The notes under the pieces are model-generated. The model ran no database searches, had not been told where the DNA came from, and was given only the letters and a program-made list of their open reading frames with translations. The translations under genes were made by a program, and so were the position numbers. A stretch of 64,000 bases of DNA from Tanypteryx hageni (Eukaryota; Arthropoda; Insecta; Odonata; Petaluridae), in contig CM054117.1 in assembly GCA_028673005.1 (NCBI GenBank), positions 32,522,561 through 32,586,560 on the forward strand, written 5' to 3'. Shown here one piece after another: positions 1-12,600 of the stretch (positions are counted from its first letter, which is position 1; each line of letters starts with the position of its first letter).

Positions 1-1165
1 AAATTTCATTAGGTCATATAATGATTTAAGTTCCATGTAAAGCCCCTGGCAAGAGATATTAAATGCTTTTCTGTCTTTCTATTTGTTGTACTTACATGTT
101 TCTATTATTTTAATTCATAGACATCTTCTACGATATGTGTAACGAAATACTGGAACCTATCCCCTTTTACTACATGTTAAGTCCACCTCCGGAAACGAAG
201 TTTCCGAGAACGTAGTGAATGCTAGGAACGCATCTATTTCGTGATGGGAGGTATGCCAATATATACACTTTTCCAATTTATATTTGAACCCATGTGACAA
301 GGAAATTTGCAAATATTGTCAGACTGGGGCAATTATAAATTGTAATTTTAAAGCCAAAATTTTCGTTCCGCCGTGAGAGATGGACTCGCGATAAAATAGA
401 GAATCTTCTACATCAAAGGTAAAGCAGCTATAAAGTCCTAATCAGTGAACGCGAAAGTTAGGCTAATCTCACAACCGAGAACGAAAGAAAGGACAATAAC
501 GCAAAATGGTGATGTTTACCTATAGAGATCCCCTTTTAAAGAGAAAATCCCAATTCACGCAGCGCGAACCAAAAGGGCACGAAATGGATCAGGATAATTT
601 TTTCACGCCAAAAATTGAACCCTAACTCTATTCCATAAATGCGATTGTCCCTCAGGCACACACGCACGCGCCACTTTCGGACGGCCTTCGATCAAAGAGC
701 GCAACAACATCCCGATCGAATGTCGAATTGAATGCTGACGTTTAGAAGAGGTTCGCGTGTTTATCGTCTCTCCATCGGGGTCGATCACGGTTTCCCATTC
801 GGTTGACACCGCGCCAAACAAACATATATTTATTCTCCTGATAATTACTTCTCGCAGTCCTGTTCCGACTTCCTCCTCCAACCTCTTCCTCCTCCTTCCC
901 CTCTCCGTACGAAAATACATAATGGCACTTTTCGAAAGTATCAACTTTCTTTCCACCTTTCTCGCTCCAACGCCTACTCAGCTCCTTCTCTCTTTCCAAT
1001 CCCCTCTGCTGCGCAGTATTCCAGCCAGATTAACGCCTAGTTCCATATAAAATGACAGCGGGAGCGGCCTGAAACACCTCCAAACCCCGTAGTGCAGTGG
1101 TTCTTGGGGGGCTCGAAAACTGAATGTCTTTTTTATTCTATGCATGGATGTATTTAGGATCCTTA
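1..1165. other. No gene recognised
   Basis: I see no supported coding region here. The short frames between 600 and 1,050 overlap each other on both strands and are not convincing as exons. The stretch from about 840 to 1,010 is pyrimidine-rich on the + strand. A small perfect hairpin (CGGAAAC, loop gaa, GTTTCCG) lies at 190-206. Confidence 0.5.
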
Positions 1166-1169
1166 GAAT

Positions 1170-2010
1170 CCTTTTGAATAAAATGTGGAGTTAGACAAGG
1201 TTTTATCCTTTCGAAGTGTTTATGTACCGTATATGGAAAATGGATTAAACGAATAAAACACAAAATGAATGGGAGGCGGGATTCAGCGTAGGAGGAATGA
1301 TATTAATAAATCTGCGATACGCAGATGGTGCAATTCTACCTGCAAACAATATACCTGAAACGTTTCAACTATAGGAAAAAATCTCTTTGGAAATTCAAAT
1401 TACGGATCTCGAGGTGTAATGAGAAGAAAACAAATGAACTACGAATGGAGAAGATCCCAGACCCTGCCCAACATTGAGGAGGTACAAACTTTCAATTACT
1501 TGGGCTCTCTAATCAGTAATGATGGTGATTGTTCCAAGCAAATAAAAAAAGTGTTTCTCTGAGAAGAGCAGCAACGATAGACCTGAAAAAAGATGGATGA
1601 ATCTTTAATAACACAACATATTAGTTCTCAATCGCAACATATGAATGTGAAATTATGGACAGTGACAAAATCTTCTATGGGCAAAATTAATGTATTTAAG
1701 GTGTTCTGCTGGCGCGGGATATTAAAAACCTCCAAGGCAGCTAATAAAACAAATCAGATCCTTAATGATCTGAATATGGCATTAAGAGACTGTAGTAACC
1801 TTGAGAATAATATTCTTTAAGGAAATGTTCAATAAAAGAGAAGAAGGGGTAGACTAAGGAAAATACTTTATCAAATTAGAGATCACAATAGAAAAACCTT
1901 TGAGGAAACACGCTCTAACTTAAGAGACAGGCGTGGAGAAAAGCTTCGTATAATATCACGAGCTCTCAGCAATGAGAGAATTGGCGAAAGAGAAAGAGAT
2001 ATTTAGGATT
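1170..2010 (+). pseudogene. Eroded non-LTR reverse transcriptase (C-terminal half)
   Basis: This is a decayed fragment of a LINE-type reverse transcriptase, readable only by switching frames. From about 1,182 the translation gives a GVRQG motif followed by a tyrosine-containing segment like the usual LFN-x-Y block. About 100 nt later comes RYADG, a damaged form of the catalytic YADD motif in which the second aspartate is lost. Near 1,480-1,540 another frame reads EEVQTFNYLGSLIS, the conserved block downstream of the RT domain in RTE- and Jockey-like elements. Between 1,840 and 2,005 a basic R/K-rich tail (KRRRGRLRKIL, then RDRRGEKLR) matches the C-terminal tails of such proteins. There are many stops and frameshifts and no 5' part. 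It differs clearly from the RTE copy at 7-9.4 kb, so it is a separate and older insertion. The family name is inference. Confidence 0.7.
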
Positions 2011-2614
2011 AAATTTATTTTTGCGCAAATAAAATAGATATAATATTTTCATATTAATACTACATTTTATATTTATTGGCAGATCAGAATGAGAAGATCC
2101 CGATAAGGACCCAAAAATTGATCGTCGTCTTTGATAATTTTAAAAGGATGAGAGATAAAACCAATCACCGTAGAAATTGTTAGTGACCCCAATTATTTTG
2201 CATCCGTGTATCAAAGTATCACGCCGATTCTGCCACCACCCATTCACAATTTCCCCACTCCTATATATTCTCCCTATTCCGATCTTCGAAGGAATCTCAG
2301 TAACGCGGATTTTGCTCTCCTTAAACGCTCATTAATGCGATTCCGCAAACAAACAAATGCCCATCGCTCCAGAAACGCTCGCGCTCGGAACGGAACGTCA
2401 TGCTACGACCTACGAATCTGTTTCTGTTACTTCTGCCTCGAGAATGGCGTTCAGATACATTAGAAATTTAGTCACGCAAACAGAGAGCATCATCAGGCAC
2501 TAAAGTGTTTGCACGTGTCAACATGCGCGAGAAAATGAGCGGCGACAATCATCGCTGTCTTTTTGTGAAATAATAGGTAATATTTTATTCTTGTAGAAGT
2601 CTCCACGTATAAAC

Positions 2615-3310
2615 TACAGGTAGCCCTCGATTTACGCCGGGGATGCATTCCTGGACGAACCGGCGTAATCGGAATCGGCGTAAATTGAAACGATTTTATA
2701 ATGTAAATCAATGGGAAGTCAATGACATGCAGTCCCGGCACCAAAACACTGACGAGTAATATAATGGCATTGCATTTAAAGTTCTGAAATAACGTAAATA
2801 TAATAAAGGGAATTTAAAAGATATATTTTGTACACTTACAACCGGCAATGGCGTAATGAAGCAGCGTGTGTGTGATCGATGTGTACAGTCATCTCTGCTA
2901 TTACGCGATAGTTGTATTCATGTAAGATGCCGACCTATAGAAAATCGCGTAATAAAAATAACCTCGTGACCTCCGCAGAGATTAAATTTCTCCTTTGATA
3001 GGTTAAAGCGCCGGGAATGAAATCGCATAAGAGAAAACTCGCACATGTAAAAGTTTACATTTTACAAGCAGCTTTTACCGATTAATCGATCTCATTAGAG
3101 CAAATTCGCAGAGATGACTGTATTTATAATTTTAATTCAAAATCAGCGATGTAAGAATTACGATTTCGTATAAGAAGCAGTACAAGAAAATTGTAAAACG
3201 TTTTAAATAATAGTAAATATATTTTTTCAATTTTTGACCTCCTGGTTTCAAAATCGACGTTATTCTGAATCGGCGCAAATTGGACCGGCGCAAATCGATG
3301 GCTACCTGTA
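2615..3310. mobile_element. TA-flanked inverted-repeat element, Tigger/pogo-like, non-autonomous
   Basis: The left end reads TACAGGTAGCCCTCGATTTA and continues CGCCGG. The right end, reverse-complemented, reads TACAGGTAGCCATCGATTTG and continues CGCCGG, so the terminal inverted repeats match over about 26 nt with two mismatches. Both ends carry TA, as expected for a Tc1/mariner-superfamily TA target duplication. A TIR beginning CAG and a length of about 0.7 kb suggest a Tigger/pogo-type MITE. No transposase frame is visible. About 239 nt of its length is a second element nested at 2,884-3,122, leaving an original element of roughly 457 nt. Confidence 0.7.
2884..3122. mobile_element. Nested TA-flanked MITE inside the 2.6-3.3 kb element
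   Basis: The first and last 15 nt form a perfect inverted repeat, TACAGTCATCTCTGC at the left and its reverse complement at the right, both bounded by TA. The interior mentions 'taatcgcg'-type motifs near both ends (ttacgcgat, aatcgcgtaat) but has no coding potential. It sits wholly inside the outer inverted-repeat element, so it inserted later. Size and TA ends fit a Tc1/mariner-type MITE; the superfamily is inferred from the ends only. Confidence 0.7.
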
Positions 3311-6300
3311 CTGATATTGGCGATTATGATTTACAACGGACGAAGAGATTGCATTGCATCTGAATGATATGGATATTTTTGCTCTCGAGCGAGCGATGGA
3401 TTCGGGAAACGCGAAATACTTCAGAATTTTGTCCTGTGGAATTGTGCGCAAATGTCACATAATGATTAACCATGGTAATGTAAATTATTTTCATAAATGA
3501 CAACTTTTCAACAAATTTTGGTGGTAATATTTTATTATGCGATCAATTAACTCCTTTTCGGATCTATCATCTATGAAAGTTTAACTAGCTTATTTTTCCT
3601 TATGGCAAGGGAATGGAAACTTTATCATCGTGTTAAGAGAGGCTTGGAATGTAATGTAGTGCATTTAACGTGAGATGAGGAATATTAGAACGAAATTATC
3701 TCTGTAAACACGCATATTAATTAGACATCCTTGTAATTTTGCAATGTTACAGCTTAACTATAAAAAAATAAATGGATGGTAATGATAGATAGTTAATGTT
3801 CAAGTTATTCAGAAAAGTTCGTGGTGAACGTTGATTAGCTTCATTGCTCCCATAATCGGATATTGCTAATAATAATAATTGAAAGAATTTTAAATAATAA
3901 GCCTTTACGTGACCTTTATACAGAAAGCAAGCTATCGGTGCTAGTTTGTACTTTATAATGTACATGCGTCCGAATATAACCTCGGAAATGGTAGATCTTT
4001 GAAAATCTCAAATGGATTGTTTAACGGCTGGAGGAATGACTGACGATTGGCAGACGATTTTTCACGGTCGTCTCCCACCGCCGCCATCTACATCCTCTTT
4101 CTTCCTTTCCACCACTTCCCTTTATAATTCTCACATTTTCTTCTTCTTCGGCACATCTCTCTCTCCATCTCTGTTTCTCCTCGGCCTCAGATCGCCTCAA
4201 GGGAAGTCTTTACTTCACTCCGCCCCTTATCCTCCTTGAAAAACCGCATCCAGGCGCTATGAGATGTCCTTTTGCGGACAGAAAAAAAAACCCAAGAGCG
4301 AAGAAAAATTGGCGTTACGCACCTTTCACTTATTCTCCCTCGCATCGTCCGACCTCTCTCGTCACTCCCACTCGATTTTCGCCTCCGTAAATCTCACAGT
4401 CGGTTCGATTAAGGAGTGTGATGAAGAAGGGGGGAAGAGGAGTGTTTCAGACACACGTCCATTCCCAAAATGTACGATGGAAATACTAACACGCAAAGAT
4501 TTTTCGCAAATTTGTAGGATGATGCTTGCTCAGATGCACGAAGTCCTCAATTTAAACGTTTGAACCGGGTGGTTTTTAGCGACTGAAACAACCTTTCCAC
4601 GGCGAAACCAGCTCCAGTTGTTTAATTATGATACAATTTATTTAAATACTCAATTTCAAATTGTTCTGTTATTAAAGCTTACGGAACCCAAATTAGATAT
4701 AAAATTTTTATCCGAGAATAATTCGTGACTCAAAGGGTTAATTTTATGCAATTTCATTTAATTTTTGTCAATCAGTTCGGCAATAAACCATACATTAGTG
4801 TAAATGTTCACGAGAAATATGTAAATGAATGCATACTAACACAAATGAAACCCTAAACCTCAAATCTATTGTTTCGTGAAAAATGCCTAATTCCAATGCA
4901 ATCTACAGCAGCACTAAACTGAGAGCTTAACACGACTTAAAATAATTACAAGTCCGACTAATTATAGAAAAACACTGAAATTATACAGTTATTGAGTTCT
5001 GTAAATCCATAATTTGTACTCTGGTTTATGTCTTTGAGCAAATCATTCTTGCATTCCAACCATCCCAGCAGTTGGCGCCTGCTTCATCAGTTTCCACGAA
5101 AATGTCCCTTTTGTGAAAAACTGTGATCGAATCGAAACCTTTAGAATTGTTAAAGTTTCCCAGTTCATGGTCGATGGTTATTTCAATCGTGCGTAATAAA
5201 TCGAAAACTTGTCGACGAAAAGAATGGAAGGCGCGTAAACCGGTTAATTTTAGCGTTTTATGCGAACTACATATATTTCCTTTTTTAGAGTTCGGGATCC
5301 AGCACCATTTTAAAGTAATATATACGACTGAGGAAGAAGACATTCTTCGTCATGTAGGTCAGTACCTTGGAAAGAAGACATTTTCAGCCGTCGCTAGAGT
5401 CGTTTAGTCCCTTGGCAGAGATGACGAGCAGAGACGGCCAATTTCGCGACCAGGAATCTCAGAAGACCTGAAACGCTTCCTCCAAGCTTTTGAACGTGGC
5501 AGACCCTCGAGATGAGATTAAAAATAACGGATAAACGTTACGTTGGACGGATAGAGTCAATTTAAGCCCGTTTTCAATTCTTAGTTCCTCGAACCGGCAA
5601 GAAAAAAGTAAACATTAAAAAAAGACAGGTTTTAGCGTAGCGTCATGTTAATAAGTGGTTAAGTCTTACATGACGGCAGTGGCGATATTAGAAAAAACAT
5701 CGACATTTATAAATAAAAACAAATGTAAGCAAGCAGCGTGCATACACGGGAGAGGGTCGTTACTTCAAGAAGAAGCCTGTTGCAACAACCCATTCGGTTG
5801 TAAATGACAACCCCTCTTCGCTTGAATGGACTCATTTTTCCAACTGTAAACCGTATTTCCCCATAACATGAGCAATCAATAACAAGGCCATTTAGTTTGG
5901 CATCGAAACGTCGTTTTGAATTTACGACCTACTGGTTATCATTAGCGAGGAGGAGAAACGCCGCAGGAAGGTGAAAAAATAATCAGCCTCAGTGCTTTCG
6001 CGGAAAGTGTTTTCGCACCTTACAACAGTTACCTATTAATTCCTTAACTGCTTCGTTATTTTAATCAAGAGATCAGTGCTGTTCTTAGCGTTTTCAATTG
6101 TAATCAATTTTTTTTAAATTTCAGGAGTGACAATTTTACCAACCTTAATACTTACATTGAACAGAGCATTAGCAAAATCTTATGAACATGCTTGAACGGA
6201 GCCTTATAAATGTTCTCAAAAATAAAATCCGCGATATTTTTCATTACTTCGGTGCGATTAAAGAGCTAACAAAATACTGTACATTCAGGCCTCCTAGATC

Positions 6301-7045
6301 AGCACTGAGTGCGCGCGAAACATCATACATGTTAATATTAATCTCGTTAAAACTGTGGAATATATGTTTAATTATCCCTGTATACACTCAATGCTCTTGT
6401 TCTTTTTGTTATTCCAAAAAATATTTAAAAATTTTTGGCGACCTCGGAGCTCCGCGTTGAGAGTGTAAGGAGAAGGTGATAGCGATATATACTAATATCA
6501 ATAAGCGTGGAACGTAATGCATAATTATTTAATACATGCTTCGACGACCTTCGAGCGCAGCGGTTATCCGCATTATTTAGTTAAAATTTACTATCTCAAA
6601 ACCTAGATCCAAGAAATAAACTATATATATTTCTATTACTCCATCTGCAGCAACTTCATTTATGACTGAATGTAATGCTATTTTTAACAAACTTTCCAAG
6701 TAGGCAGAAGATTAAAATTTGGTAGGAATGTTTATATTTTATAGTAAAAGCCATTTACGGAACAAAATCTCAAAAAGGACCCAGGTTCGACTCCAGCAGA
6801 TAATGTCTATTTCCCATAAGATTCATAAAAATCGATTTTTGGACTTAATGGCTTTTACTCTTTTGCAAATTAAAATTAGAAAGAATTGACCAAGAATCTT
6901 TGGACCAAAACCGTTTTAAAGAAAATTAAATTACGTTTCTTATTCTTATTGTCACATTTTGCCTACGATACAAAATTGTTCAAGTTCTACGTTTAAATCA
7001 TATTTATTGGAAAAGTTTAGTTTTTTAGCGACATATTGCCGCTAA
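3311..7045. other. No gene recognised; AT-rich spacer
   Basis: I see no coding region that I can support in these 3.7 kb. The interval 4,060-4,240 is pyrimidine-rich on the + strand, which explains the S/P/F-rich frame there. Frames on both strands at 5,026-5,407 overlap each other and match no family I know. Confidence 0.45.
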
Positions 7046-8740
7046 GAAAATGTTGTCGGGCAATACGGACTTGGAAAGAGAAATCGAGGAGGGGAAAAAC
7101 TCGTAGAATTCTGCATCAATAATGACCTTGTAGTGACTAATACATGGTTCAAAAACCATAAACGAAGGTTATACACATGGAAAAGCCCAGGAGATAGAAT
7201 GAGATGCCAAATAGATTACATCCTTGTAAAACAAAGATTCAGGAACAGCATAAAGAATGCCAAGGCATTGCAAGGAGCGGACATTGATTCAGATCACAGC
7301 CTTCTAATAGTTGACGTGAGTACAAAGCTCAAACAAATAAGAAAAACGAGAAGAGAAAGACAGACCTGGGACCTAGAAAAACTGAAAGAAAGGCAGGATG
7401 TAGTCAGCATGAAGTTGGAAGATAACCTAAGGAAGTTGGAAAACAAACCGAAGACCGTTGATATAGAATGGGATGAAATTAAAACCAGTATCAAGGATAC
7501 CTTGGATAAAGAGATTGGAAAACAAGAGAAGAAAATCAGAAAACCATGGATCACGAAGGAAATGCTGGAGAAAATGGATGAGAGACGAAAATGGAAAAAC
7601 GTTAACAGTGAAGAAGGTAGAGCCAACTATAGGCGTATAAACAATGAGTTGAGAAGGGTAACAGATAAAGCTAGAGAAAACTGGATAAAAGGAAAATGTG
7701 ATGAAATAGAACAAATGGAGAAGTTAGGACGGTACGATATGATGTACGCTAGGGCACTGGAATTAGAAGATAAGAAGTCTAATGGAATTTGTGGTAAAGG
7801 AATTATGAATACGGATGGGAAGATAGTCTCAGAAACAAAGGATGTAGCACAGGTATGGGAAGAATACATTAAGGAATTATACGGCAAACAGGCAGGAGAG
7901 GGGAAAATAGAACTGGAAAATGAGAAAAACATTGAAGAAGACAACTTAGGACCAAGTATTATGGAGAGCGAAGTAGAAAAGGCGATAGTGGAACTAAAGA
8001 AGGGGAAAGCCACGGGCAGCGATGGAATACCGGCTGAGATACTTAAAGTCATAGGATCAGAAGGACTAAAAGCGATCACGAAATTAATTAATAAGATTTA
8101 CGACACGGGAGAATGGCCTCAGGATTTCCTAGAAGTAACAATGATCCCTCTAAAGAAGAAGCCAAAGGCAATGCAGTGTAAAGATTACAGAACTATAAGC
8201 CTTCTGTCACACACATCGAAGATCATCACGAGGATTCTTAATAAAAGGCTGGAGAAAAAGGCAGAAGAAATAATAGGGGAAGATCAATTCGGTTTCAGAA
8301 AAGGACGAGGAACTAGAGATGCTATAGGAGTAGTTAGAATCATATCAGAAAGGGCAATAGAATACAGTCAAGATATCTGCGCATGTTTCGTAGACTGGCA
8401 GAAGGCCTTTGATAGAGTAAATTGGGTAAAGTTGATGAAGATATTAAAGGATATAGATGTAGACTGGAAAGACAGGAGATTGATTAGGAATCTATATGAG
8501 AATCAAGTTGTAAAGGTTAGGTTTGAGAATGTGGACACCTGCGGAATAAATATCGGTAGAGGAGTAAGACAAGGCTGCTGCCTATCGCCAACCCTATTCA
8601 ATATATATGGAGAAAGTCTAATGCAAGAAGCTTTAGAAGGCACAGGGGATTTCAAAATTGGAGGAAGGATTATAAGAACAGTAAAATACGCAGATGATCA
8701 AGTACTTCTAGCAAGAAAGGAAGAGGAACTACAAAAATGA
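7046..8740 (+). pseudogene. RTE LINE ORF: endonuclease C-terminus plus reverse transcriptase fingers/palm
   Basis: One open frame runs from the truncation point to a TGA at 8,738-8,740. Its first part is the C-terminal end of an APE-like (EEP) endonuclease, with the motifs DYILV at about 7,219 and SDHSLL at about 7,290. A lysine/glutamate-rich linker of about 200 residues follows, probably helical. The reverse-transcriptase domain begins near 8,010 (GSDGIPAEIL). It contains the catalytic block FVDWQKAFD with its Asp codon at 8,393-8,395, the GVRQGCCLSPTLFNIY block near 8,560, and the YADD active site with Asp codons at 8,693-8,698. All three palm aspartates are present. The frame stops at a run of five A's (8,732-8,736), where losing one A throws the reading frame out. 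The missing N-terminus and the frameshift make it a pseudogene, but a young one. Confidence 0.85.
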
Positions 8741-9426
8741 TAAATAGACTAGTGATAACAGGTAGAAAATACGGTATGGAAATAAATACAGAAAAATCCA
8801 AGGTCATTCGAATATCGGGTAAAGAAGAGAATCTGAACATAACTATTGGGGGAAAGCCATTAGAACAAGTTTCAAAATATAAATACCTTGGAAGTATCAT
8901 AACACGAGAGGCAAAATGTACGGATGAGATCAAAACTAGAATAGGAAAAGCAAAAGCGGCTTTCAGGAGAAAGAAACAACTACTTACAGGGAATATTAGG
9001 GAAGATATCCGCAAGAAGTTGATAAAATGCTACGTATGGAGTATAGCATTGTATGGGGCAGAAACATGGACGCTAAGGAAAAATGACATCAAATACTTGG
9101 AAAGCTTTGAAATGTGGACTTGGAGGAGAATGCTGAAGATAAATTGGACAGATAGGATGAAAAACGATGAAGTGCTACGAAGAATAGGAGAGAAGCGAAT
9201 GATTATACAGACTATCAGAAAGAGGAAGGCTAACTGGGTTGGACATTACATGAGGAGAGAGAGTATGATTAAAGATGTGTTAGAAGGAAAACTAGATGGG
9301 AAAAGGGAAAGAGGTAGGAAAAGGTATCAGCTGATAGACGATTTGAAAGGGAAAGAGAGTTATCAAGATATGAAGAGGACAGCGGAAAATAGGAGTATAT
9401 GGAGAACCAGGTTTAACCATGAATAA
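8737..9426 (+). pseudogene. RTE LINE ORF continuation: RT thumb and C-terminal domain
   Basis: This 229-codon frame overlaps the previous one by 4 nt and continues the same protein. It carries the standard sequence after the RT active site: GMEINTEKSKV, then YKYLGSIIT, the LYGAETWTLRK block, a W-rich stretch (MWTWRRML) and KRKANWVGH near the C-terminus, ending at a TAA. Apart from the one-base slip in the A-run at 8,732-8,736 there is no internal stop. The start ATG at 8,737 is therefore accidental; I do not think this is an independent gene. A programmed -1 shift is an alternative to a mutation, but the A-run lacks an obvious slippery heptamer with a downstream structure. Confidence 0.85.
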
Positions 9427-9539
9427 TCACGGACCTGTCTACGGACAGACTACCTATGATGATGATTGCCGCCCGCGTCATTGTTAAGCCTCGAGATTTT
9501 ATTGTCATCTTAATCCTTATACTATATGCGTAAGGAATG

Positions 9540-9752
9540 CATGCTGTGAATGTTTTAATACGAGAGAGAGGAAAAAAGAAAGGTGAGAGACAGAGAGGGA
9601 GGGAGACATAGAAGGCGGAGAGATATATAGATAATGTCCCTTATTAGGGCGAGATTGAGGCTAAGAAGTCTATTTTCAGAGAAGGAGAGAGAGGGAGGGA
9701 GAATGGGAGGGATGAGGATGGGAGAGAGGATGAGAGAAAAGGAGGAAGTGAC
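9540..9752 (+). repeat. Purine-rich (GA) low-complexity tract
   Basis: This is almost wholly A/G on the + strand (gagaga, gggagg, ggatgag motifs). It is interrupted at 9,631-9,675 by a fragment of dispersed repeat family C. It begins about 80 nt after the RTE element. Confidence 0.8.
9631..9675 (-). repeat. Family C retro-fragment, copy 1 (degenerate)
   Basis: The sequence ataatgtccc...ttattagggcgag, then attgaggctaagaagtc, matches the block at 31,505-31,579 and 24,028-24,088. Read on the minus strand these fragments end ...AATAAAGACATT, so this is probably the 3' end of a retroelement with an AATAAA-like signal. GA-rich sequence abuts its 3' side, as in the other two minus-strand copies. 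Confidence 0.55.
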
Positions 9753-11100
9753 ATAAATTTAATATTTAATCCACGCATACCCGTCATATTTGACGGAAAA
9801 TTACGCTAGTGTACAATATTTCTTTAATATTTTCGATCGATTTTCTATATTATGCCGTTTTCTGTTAATGGTGATTAATTGGAACGTCAGCCTTCGATTT
9901 GGGCGGCGCGTCAAACTCACCAAAATAAATTATGCGTTAAATAGAGTAAGTTATATGTATCGGTATATATCGAAATACCTTGAAATGTATTACAACTGAA
10001 TTATACCTGTTAACTCTAAATTTCTCTCCACTTTACTTTTTTAATTTTAATTGAAATCTTTTGCATCCTTTGAAAGCTGTATCTAACTCTTCGGATGTAT
10101 GTAAATAGAAAAGTTTGAACTGTATTAGCCCATAGCGATGCATATAACCAGATTTATAAATATCATCTTTGTGATATTACATATCTCTTACAGCGATTAT
10201 TTTCTTCGCATACGGTTCTTTTTTCGGCTTGAACATGTGACCGCTAGGCAACAATGTAAAGCGGAGCGAGCTTAAACAAACAAGACAAATCGGGCACAAG
10301 GTCTTTTATTAAAGAGATTTGACCAATCCTTAAATACCGAAACTTGGTTACTTTCGACGCCATCAGCAGTCATTTTTAATTATGTGCAAATAAATCGTAC
10401 TTTGTCTTAGATACGATTTTCCATATCGTTGTAACGTTTCGACTCGTCGGTCTATACGCACAGCGAGCATTTATCCTAGAAATTAAGCCAAACGTTCAAT
10501 TAAAATCTACTTAGGGGTCAGTTATGAGATGATGAACTCACCCTGGTATGTGGAGCTGCTTGGAGAATGTATCCATTTCTATCTTACTTCATAATTAACC
10601 ACAGCGATCCTTATATTTCTCTACATTACCATACATCGTTAGGCAATAATTTAAGGCGGAGTGATCCTACTCAAGCAGAAATTAGGGTTCACGTACTTTT
10701 AACATGTACGCAGATGCGCCTGTTACCAAAATTCCGGGGGAAAAATACTTGTTTCCGAATAAAATTTCACAACTTTTCCTTTCGTCACGAACACCGAAAC
10801 GCGAATTTCAAGGGAAAAAGTATCACCTACTGTTCAACGGAGTTCTTTCGTATCGTTCTCTCGTATCCGTCGAAATTCGCACCTCGGCTTTCCTCGCGTT
10901 GACCTCCTCGCATCCATCCTCCGCTTCTCCAAACTCTTTCAAACCCTTTTAGATTGGCAAAGGCACATTTCACTCGTTTTTTATTTTTTTTTTCATTCCC
11001 TCCTTCCCTCTCTAACTTACTCCTCGCGCGACCAACTTACACACACAACCATTACTTCCAAATCCCACGACCTCGTGTGATTCATGGGTGCGCTCAGGGC
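9753..11100. other. No gene recognised
   Basis: Nothing here is supportable as a gene. Two weakly similar blocks, around 10,236-10,275 and 10,637-10,672 (taggcaacaatgtaaagcgg and taggcaataatttaaggcgg), suggest a faint old duplication about 400 nt apart. Confidence 0.4.
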
Positions 11101-11119
11101 GACTGGAGGGTGACAAGGA

Positions 11120-12600
11120 GGTAGAGTGAGAGAAAGAGAGAGAGAGATGGAGGTGCAATTGCCGCAGTCATTCCGCACGGTGTGGAGAAATTTCCCCGTC
11201 GGGAGAGAAGCACGGAAGGAGGAGGGACAAGGAGGAGCCAATCCCGCAGCATTTCTCAACTTCTCAACGTAGTGGTGGTGACTCCACCTGTTGGGCCATC
11301 CGTCGTTTTCGCTCTCTCTCTCTCTGTCTCTTGAAAAGAGAAGAACGAAAGATGGGAGGAGAGAAAGAGAGGGGATGAAAATAAAGAAGTAGAGCGAGTA
11401 TTAGGAAGCAGGAGGAGATAACATGGAGATGGAGAGAGCGAGAGAGTATGGCTAAAATATGGGGGAAGTAAAGAGAAATGGAGATCAGAAGAAAGAAGGA
11501 GAGTAGATTCACAATGCCTGAAAGTTACGATGAGGTAAGGAAACCGATCGGGGTAATGCACTCTTAAGGTTGGCATAAGTTGAGGGCATTGCACGCAAAT
11601 TCAGCAGTTTAAATTTAAGTTTTCATTTCCGGAAACGTGGCAGTTCGATTTTGAATTTTTCTTCCGTGGCTACAGTAGCCTCGGCTTATGTCGTTTTGTC
11701 TTCTACCCGAACGAACACCTTAAAATATCAATTTTCATCGTATCCTGTCTAATACGCCCGGTTTCTGCGTATAGACAGTCGGAAGGGCAAAATGTGAGCG
11801 GTATGTACTTTTTCTACTCAATAACGCGTCTAAAAATGTCCAAGAGAGACGGAGAATCAAATTAAATTAAATTTGAATTTAAGGATAGAAGAAACGAGAT
11901 AAGAGGAAAACGGAGAAATAGAGAGAAAGAGGACGCAAAAGAAAAGCGGGAAGATATTAGAAAAGGCTACAAAGGACTGAATAAAGTCAAGAAAGGGAAA
12001 GAAAGGAGTTAGAAAAGAGTTATAAAGGTGATGAAAGTAACAGGGAGATATTTAGAAATAGAGTTTGAAAGATAGAGCGGCAAAGAGAAGGAGAGGAAGA
12101 GACAAGATAGAGTTTGGGAATAGAGACGGCAGGGATAGAGGAAGAGGGGCAGAAACGAGACAGAGAAATGTATATAGAATGCCGGCAAAGAAAAGATAAA
12201 AGCAGATACGCGTGAAAGATAGACGGGGAGAGAAGACGGCGGGAAAGGTGACGGGAGGAGTGAGAAGAAAGTAAAAGAAAAGCCTCGCCGCCGAGGAGTC
12301 TATGGCTGCTCCTGGCACCATCCTCGTCTTAAGGAGTATTCGCAAGTGGGCCTCCAACAAGGCACAAGGCTCGGAAATAACCGCGGAGGCGTATTTATAA
12401 AATACGCGACCTCCCTCCTCCCCCCCCCCAACTCTCTCTCTCACGCACACACACTCTCACGCGCGCACACTCTCGACCCGTTCCTCCTCATCTCTCGATG
12501 CTGTTCATCCTCCATTTCCACGACCCATTCCACTTCCCAAGTTATTTCTTCCCTCCCCCCCCCCCCCTCCTCTTCCTCTCCGCCCGAGGAGAAATCTTAA
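11120..12600. repeat. Alternating purine-rich and pyrimidine-rich low-complexity region
   Basis: The + strand is strongly purine-biased from 11,120 to 11,515 and from about 11,880 to 12,290, then pyrimidine-biased from 12,410 to 12,595, including runs of C. The S/L/P-rich or R/E-rich frames seen here are by-products of that composition and are not annotated. I see no gene. Confidence 0.7.

Larger units (their letters stand above)
7046..9467 (+). mobile_element. RTE-clade LINE, 5'-truncated
   Basis: Homology to endonuclease/reverse-transcriptase LINEs starts abruptly just after an in-frame TAA at 7,043-7,045, with the reading frame entering mid-endonuclease. Together with the absence of anything recognisable upstream, this is the usual pattern of 5' truncation during target-primed reverse transcription. 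The 3' end after the coding stop (9,426) is a short UTR of about 40 nt finishing in a small (ATG/GAT)n array at 9,455-9,467. A short simple-repeat tail instead of poly(A) is typical of RTE-clade elements. No target duplication could be identified by eye. Confidence 0.75.

Noticed and set aside
7294..8079. Minus-strand frames opposite the RTE gene
   Set aside because: They are antisense shadows of the A-rich reverse-transcriptase coding sequence.
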